Source of the DNA: Psychroflexus maritimus
GTDB lineage: Bacteria > Bacteroidota > Bacteroidia > Flavobacteriales > Flavobacteriaceae
NCBI RefSeq assembly: GCF_011089875.1
Contig: NZ_JAANAS010000002.1
Coordinates: 1 to 64,000 of the forward strand
Reading direction: 5' to 3'
Length of the DNA stretch: 64,000 bases
The position numbers and the translations under genes are program-made. The notes under the pieces were generated by a model. The model was not told where the DNA came from. It was given only the letters and a program-made list of their open reading frames with translations, and ran no database searches. Positions 61,236-64,000 of this stretch are shown piece after piece. Position 1 is the stretch's first letter; each line of letters starts with the position of its first letter.

Positions 61236-63833
61236 ATGGCACAAAAAGCAAAAGTAACTCCTTTAATGAAGCAATATAATGCAATCAAAAACAAATATCC
61301 TGATGCTTTATTGCTTTTTAGAGTTGGTGATTTTTATGAAACTTTTGGAGAGGATGCTGTAAAAACAGCGCGCATTTTAAATATTGTTTTAACCAACAGA
61401 AACAATGGTAGTGAACGAACCGAACTGGCAGGTTTTCCTCATCATTCATTAAATTCTTACTTACCGAAACTTGTAAAAGCTGGAGAGCGAGTTGCTATTT
61501 GTGATCAACTTGAAGATCCAAAAAAGACTAAAAAAATTGTGAAAAGAGGGGTAACTGAGTTAGTAACGCCAGGGGTTGCATTAAACGACGAAGTGCTTCA
61601 GTCTAGATCAAACAACTTCCTTGCGGCTATTCATTTTGGAAAAAAACAACTGGGAATTTCTTTTTTAGATGTCTCTACAGGTGAGTTTTTAACTGCTCAA
61701 GGGAATGCCGCTTATATTGATAAACTCATGCGAAATTTTCAGCCTAGTGAAGTTTTGATTTCTAAAAAAGACAAATTGAAATTCGTTGAGTTACTTGGCA
61801 AAGATTTTCATGAATTTTATATGGAAGACTGGCTTTTTAAAATTGATTATGCCAAAGAAAATTTAAATACTCATTTCAATACCAATAGCTTAAAGGGCTT
61901 TGGTGTTGAAGATTTAGAGGAAGGACTTGTAGCAGCCGGCGTTGTTTTGCATTACCTTTCAGAAACTCAACATCATCAATTAAAGCACATCTCTAGTATT
62001 TTAAGAATTGCTGAGGATGCTTATGTGTGGATGGATAAGTTTACGATTAGAAATTTAGAACTTTATCAAGCAACCAATCAGCAAGCAGTTACCTTGTTAG
62101 ATGTAATTGATAAGAGTATCTCCCCCATGGGAAGCAGGCTGTTAAAACGTTGGTTAGCCTTGCCTTTAAAAAATAAGGAGGCTATTAAAAAGCGCCATCA
62201 AATGATTGATTTTTTGCTTAAAAATCCTTCATTGCAGCATCTAATTCAAAATCAATTGAAGCAAATAAGCGACTTAGAGCGGCTTATTTCTAAGGTGGCT
62301 ACTCAGAAAATTTCCCCTAGGGAAGTAAATCAACTAAAGTTTTCAATTGCGGCAATTTCACCCATCAAGGAAGCACTTCAAAAGACTAATTCTGAAGCTT
62401 TTCAGGTATTAGCAGAAAACATTAACTCCTGCCAGTTGCTTCAGCAAAAAATTACAGAAGCTTTGGCCGAAGATGCACCTGTGAATATTAATAAAGGGCA
62501 TGTTATAGCCCCAGGATTCAATAAAGAATTAGATGAACTACGAAGTATTGCTTTTTCAGGAAAAGACTACCTAGATGAAATGCTGGAAAGAGAAAGTCAA
62601 ACTACCGGAATTCCCAAGTTAAAAATTGCAAGTAACAACGTTTTTGGATATTACATAGAAGTAAGAAATACCCATAAAGACAAGGTTCCAGATAACTGGA
62701 TTAGAAAACAGACCTTAGTCAATGCAGAACGTTATATCACTGAAGAATTAAAAACCTATGAGGCTAAAATATTAGGCGCTGAAGAAAAGATTCATCTGCT
62801 TGAGCAAGAATTGTTTCAACAGTTAGTCGTCTGGTTATCAGATTATATTAAAGTAGTTCAACAAAATTCTTTTCAAATTGCTCAAATTGATGTTTTGTGT
62901 TCTTTTGCTCAATTAGCAAGAGAGGAGCATTATGTAGAACCCGAAATTAATGAAGGTCTAGATTTAATTATTGAAGAAGGTCGTCATCCTGTGATTGAGA
63001 AGCAACTTCCAGCTGGCGAATCCTACATTAGTAATAGTGTAAAGCTCAACCAAGAAGACCAGCAAATTATCATGATTACAGGACCCAATATGAGTGGTAA
63101 ATCGGCATTGCTTCGCCAAACAGCCTTAATTGTATTACTGGCTCAGATGGGAAGTTTCGTACCGGCTAAATCCGCTCAAATAGGTATTGTAGATAAAATT
63201 TTTACTCGGGTAGGTGCAAGCGATAACATCTCTATGGGGGAATCAACTTTTATGGTTGAAATGAATGAAACGGCCAGTATTTTAAATAATATTTCGCCAA
63301 GAAGTCTTGTTTTGTTAGATGAAATTGGAAGAGGTACAAGCACCTATGATGGAATTTCTATTGCTTGGGCAATAAGCGAATACTTGCATGAGCATCCTGC
63401 CCAAGCAAAAACCTTATTTGCTACCCACTACCATGAGCTAAATGAAATGACACAGAAATTTGAACGAATAAAAAACTACAACGTTTCTATTAAACAGTTG
63501 AAGAATAAAATTTTATTTTTAAGAAAGTTAGTTCCAGGCGGAAGCAATCATAGCTTTGGTATTCACGTAGCTAAAATGGCCGGAATGCCCCAACACGTCA
63601 TCCATCGGGCCAACAAAATATTAGAAAAGTTAGAGCAATCACACGGTTCTGAAGAAATTTCAGCAACAATCAATAAATCTGAACCAGAACCACAGCTTAG
63701 TTTTTTTAATTTAGATGATCCACTTTTAGAACAAATTAAAGAAGAAATTATACACTTAGATATTAATACTTTAACTCCCGTTGAAGCACTAATGAAACTC
63801 AATGAAATTAAACGGTTGCTAAGTAAAGAGTAA
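61236..63833 (+). CDS. mutS: DNA mismatch repair protein MutS
   Basis: 865 residues. N-terminal mismatch-binding domain with the Phe-x-Glu motif ([11 protein letters not shown], about residues 29-39), connector, core and clamp regions, then the ATPase: Walker [14 protein letters not shown] (about 611-623), Walker [15 protein letters not shown], and the helix-turn-helix dimerisation tail. Recognises base mismatches and recruits MutL. It ends LLSKE followed by a terminator shared with the convergent gene. Confidence 0.96.
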   Translation: MAQKAKVTPLMKQYNAIKNKYPDALLLFRVGDFYETFGEDAVKTARILNIVLTNRNNGSERTELAGFPHHSLNSYLPKLVKAGERVAICDQLEDPKKTKKIVKRGVTELVTPGVALNDEVLQSRSNNFLAAIHFGKKQLGISFLDVSTGEFLTAQGNAAYIDKLMRNFQPSEVLISKKDKLKFVELLGKDFHEFYMEDWLFKIDYAKENLNTHFNTNSLKGFGVEDLEEGLVAAGVVLHYLSETQHHQLKHISSILRIAEDAYVWMDKFTIRNLELYQATNQQAVTLLDVIDKSISPMGSRLLKRWLALPLKNKEAIKKRHQMIDFLLKNPSLQHLIQNQLKQISDLERLISKVATQKISPREVNQLKFSIAAISPIKEALQKTNSEAFQVLAENINSCQLLQQKITEALAEDAPVNINKGHVIAPGFNKELDELRSIAFSGKDYLDEMLERESQTTGIPKLKIASNNVFGYYIEVRNTHKDKVPDNWIRKQTLVNAERYITEELKTYEAKILGAEEKIHLLEQELFQQLVVWLSDYIKVVQQNSFQIAQIDVLCSFAQLAREEHYVEPEINEGLDLIIEEGRHPVIEKQLPAGESYISNSVKLNQEDQQIIMITGPNMSGKSALLRQTALIVLLAQMGSFVPAKSAQIGIVDKIFTRVGASDNISMGESTFMVEMNETASILNNISPRSLVLLDEIGRGTSTYDGISIAWAISEYLHEHPAQAKTLFATHYHELNEMTQKFERIKNYNVSIKQLKNKILFLRKLVPGGSNHSFGIHVAKMAGMPQHVIHRANKILEKLEQSHGSEEISATINKSEPEPQLSFFNLDDPLLEQIKEEIIHLDINTLTPVEALMKLNEIKRLLSKE

Positions 63834-63910
63834 CTTTTTTTTAGTTTTATATAAACTTAAATCCTAAGCTTATTGAAGCTGAACTCAAGTGAAAATAACT
63901 TGAAAAAATA

Positions 63911-63942
63911 AAGAGCCTCTGATAATTATCAGAGGCCCTTTA
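63911..63942. terminator. Bidirectional terminator between mutS and the partial gene
   Basis: A perfect 22-base palindrome (63915-63936) within AAAGAGCC...GGCCCTTT; T-rich on the + side. Confidence 0.8.
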
Positions 63943-63963
63943 TTAAGTGAATATTCAAAAAAA

Positions 63964-64000
63964 CTATCTTACAATAAGTTTTTCTACTGTTCTTGAGCCG
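63964..64000 (-). CDS. Partial gene: C-terminus of a T9SS cargo protein
   Basis: The last 11 codons on the minus strand read GSRTVEKLIVR then stop, the ending of a type A T9SS sorting domain (compare KLIVK in the S8 protease). The rest lies past the right edge. The parent protein is unknown. Confidence 0.6.
   Translation of the reverse strand, partial: GSRTVEKLIVR

Noticed and set aside
1-64000. CRISPR array, prophage, transposase or integrase
   Set aside because: No regularly spaced direct repeats, no transposase/integrase motifs and no runs of genes with foreign-looking content were seen.

Overview
This window is an AT-rich stretch of a chromosome from the Bacteroidota, most likely class Flavobacteriia. 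The evidence is: a GldA-type gliding ABC ATPase; at least three proteins with type IX secretion (T9SS) C-terminal sorting domains (S8 protease, phospholipase-D-like protein, and a partial gene at the right edge); a BshC bacillithiol enzyme; a DUF3276/PUR-alpha protein; a fused 2-oxoacid dehydrogenase E1; and repeated -7 boxes of the Bacteroidota form TAnnTTTG, several with a TTG about 19 bases upstream. A complete tmRNA gene is present. I found no rRNA, tRNA, CRISPR array, prophage, insertion sequence or origin. The window looks like core chromosome, not a mobile island.

Layout. 1-5400: a possible tiny orphan transcription unit, an ABC exporter, a PUR-type protein, an SDR/saccharopine-dehydrogenase-like pair, and tmRNA behind a structured leader element. 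5400-12000: membrane DUFs, a cysteine desulfurase, a TlpA-like lipoprotein, guaB, gldA, and an ECF sigma factor followed by an unlisted 47-residue ORF. 12000-17000: rpsO and pnp, then a redox block (msrA, 2-Cys peroxiredoxin, thioredoxin, DUF6952). 17000-25300: a CLC-F fluoride exporter behind a fluoride riboswitch, bshC, an O-antigen-ligase-like protein, dapD, a Sua5/YciO protein and dnaN. 25400-33000: a secreted subtilase, a thiolase, a C40 peptidase, and an operon of ECF sigma factor, four-helix membrane protein and TraB/GumN protein. 33000-43000: NDH-2, a cell-surface polysaccharide operon (flippase, glycosyltransferase, phosphoethanolamine transferase), a trans-sulfuration-type PLP enzyme divergent from an Lrp regulator, a large conserved protein of unknown function, an MBL hydrolase coupled to a 50-residue membrane microprotein, and a GDPD. 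43000-52600: a secreted PLD protein, an outer-membrane protein, the E1 fusion, a small GNAT, a hydrolase and lytic transglycosylase pair, a thioredoxin-fold protein without its cysteines, a TPR protein and rpmH. 52600-64000: carB (short form without the MGS domain), a second copy of the structured element, an Rrf2 regulator, the deoC-deoD-DUF1853 operon, two lipoproteins, a TrmH methyltransferase, mutS and the tail of another T9SS cargo.

The strongest regulatory discovery is the fluoride riboswitch: P1, a pseudoknot complementarity and the conserved UAAUGACGUCU-like 3' segment are all visible, and the downstream gene carries the GNNL and GREGT signatures of the fluoride-specific CLC clade. 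The most open-ended observation is a pair of related, highly structured non-coding elements (about 4852-4931 on + and 55532-55680 on -), one of them in the predicted leader of tmRNA. Several start codons were moved downstream of where the longest reading frame begins, because the longer frame would start inside a TAnnTTTG promoter box or use a TTG just before an ATG.
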